A stretch of DNA of 64,000 nt from Chamaecrista fasciculata (taxonomy: Eukaryota; Streptophyta; Magnoliopsida; Fabales; Fabaceae), in NCBI GenBank assembly GCA_003254925.1, contig QANZ01013945.1:14133-78132 (forward strand), given 5' to 3'. Below are positions 63,220-64,000 of the stretch, in pieces. Below the pieces are notes generated by a model that saw only the letters and a program-made list of their open reading frames with translations, did not search any database and was not told the origin of the DNA. How positions within the stretch are numbered: the stretch's first letter is position 1; every line of letters starts with the position of its first letter. The translations under genes were made by a program, and so were the position numbers.

Positions 63220-64000
63220 AAAGTATTTATAATCAATGTCTTTCCTTATAATCAAATATTTTATTCCTTGGTTGAAAGTTTAAAACATAATTATAAATGG
63301 TATGCTAAAGTTAAAATGATATTAATATTGTACCTCAGACTTGACATATTTATTTTATAAAATTTTTGTATAATATCATTTTATTAGTAAACACAAAGAT
63401 ACTGAAATTATTTTATAATATTAATTTTTTTTGTCTAAATATCTTATTCCTTTTTTTTTGGTCAGATAATATCTTATTTCTTTGCCTAAAAAGAAATATA
63501 CCAAAAATTTTATACTTCAGAATCAGAAGGGAAGTTGGATTCTAACACCCCACCGCGGCACCGCCCCACCCCTCCTCCCTTTATATATATAAATTAAAAA
63601 CTTATTAGAAAATAATAATATATTTAAATTAATAAATAATAAATAATATTATAATAAGATTTAGTGAAATAATAATATTTTATTAACTAATCTTATTTAT
63701 GTTCTCTATTTTGTCTTTGCTTCTCCCATTTAGATAGTTACCAATAAAAAAACCTAGCAGCCAGTTCCCTTTTCCCTTTTAATACTATTATATGGTTTTC
63801 TATATGCTCATTCATCATTTTGTTTCCTCATTTTTTTGGTCTTCCATCACTTTCAATTCACTCACTTTTGTCTACTTCTCTGTTCTCCACTTCTCCTGCT
63901 CAGTTGTTTCTGTTCGGCTATACATATTGTTGCTCTTTTTTTTTATTATTGGTAATCTTTAGAAAATAAAGATTTTATTTAGTTTTTTTATTGAATTAAA
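63220..64000. other. AT-rich end of window
   Basis: No gene is supported. A C-rich stretch lies at 63,546-63,579 (accccaccgcggcaccgccc). Pyrimidine-rich sequence from about 63,760 could be a leader of a plus-strand gene beyond the window, but no start codon with a product is seen. Confidence 0.3.
63430..63470 (-). mobile_element. Possible fourth poly(T)-ggtca insert
   Basis: AATATCTTATT occurs on both sides of a T9-GGTCAGAT stretch. The repeat extends to 13 bp if one mismatch is allowed. It has the same form as the inserts at 32,042, 39,176 and 47,121, but the repeat is shorter and imperfect. Confidence 0.45.

Overview
The window is nuclear DNA of a flowering plant, almost certainly a eudicot. 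It is AT-rich, its genes carry introns with GT..AG borders, and its proteins match plant versions of known families. It also holds plant-type tRNA-derived SINEs, LINE tails, a Copia scrap and many Mutator-like foldback elements of the 'tttggtccc' type. Short runs of N and poly-C at 28.2 kb and 30.4 kb show a draft assembly. The species cannot be named from the sequence alone.

Layout. Positions 1-18,300 hold no intact gene. They hold three head-to-tail, minus-strand modules carrying decayed, intron-containing copies of exons from the transcription elongation factor SPT5. The modules are mixed with three arrays of a hairpin-forming satellite and several other tandem repeats. Positions 18,800-23,500 are a pile-up of mobile DNA: a SINE whose tail resembles the satellite unit, a Pack-MULE with a captured fragment of a nodulin-like/NFD4-type MFS gene, and smaller elements with readable target-site duplications.

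Five genes can be modelled with complete coding sequence: MSI1 (+, 24,022-31,650), SYF1 (-, 33,316-37,915), MED10 (+, 40,367-44,137), an ankyrin-repeat/PGG membrane protein (-, 49,143-53,197) and an ARAD1-like GT47 glycosyltransferase (+, 57,225-60,794). MSI1 and SYF1 converge, and SYF1 and MED10 diverge. The first three are chromatin, splicing and transcription housekeeping genes. The other two act at membranes, in plasma-membrane stress signalling and Golgi pectin synthesis. They do not form a pathway together.

The spaces and introns between genes are rich in insertions: Mutator-like foldbacks, SINEs, two copies of an internally deleted LINE-derived retroposon, and a recurring class of 13-26 bp 'poly(T)+GGCCA' inserts bounded by 13-16 bp direct repeats. 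The last are read here as extremely truncated retroposon insertions. The most unusual signals are the satellite/SINE-tail link, these tiny retroposon footprints, and the Pack-MULE. No wholly new protein system was found.
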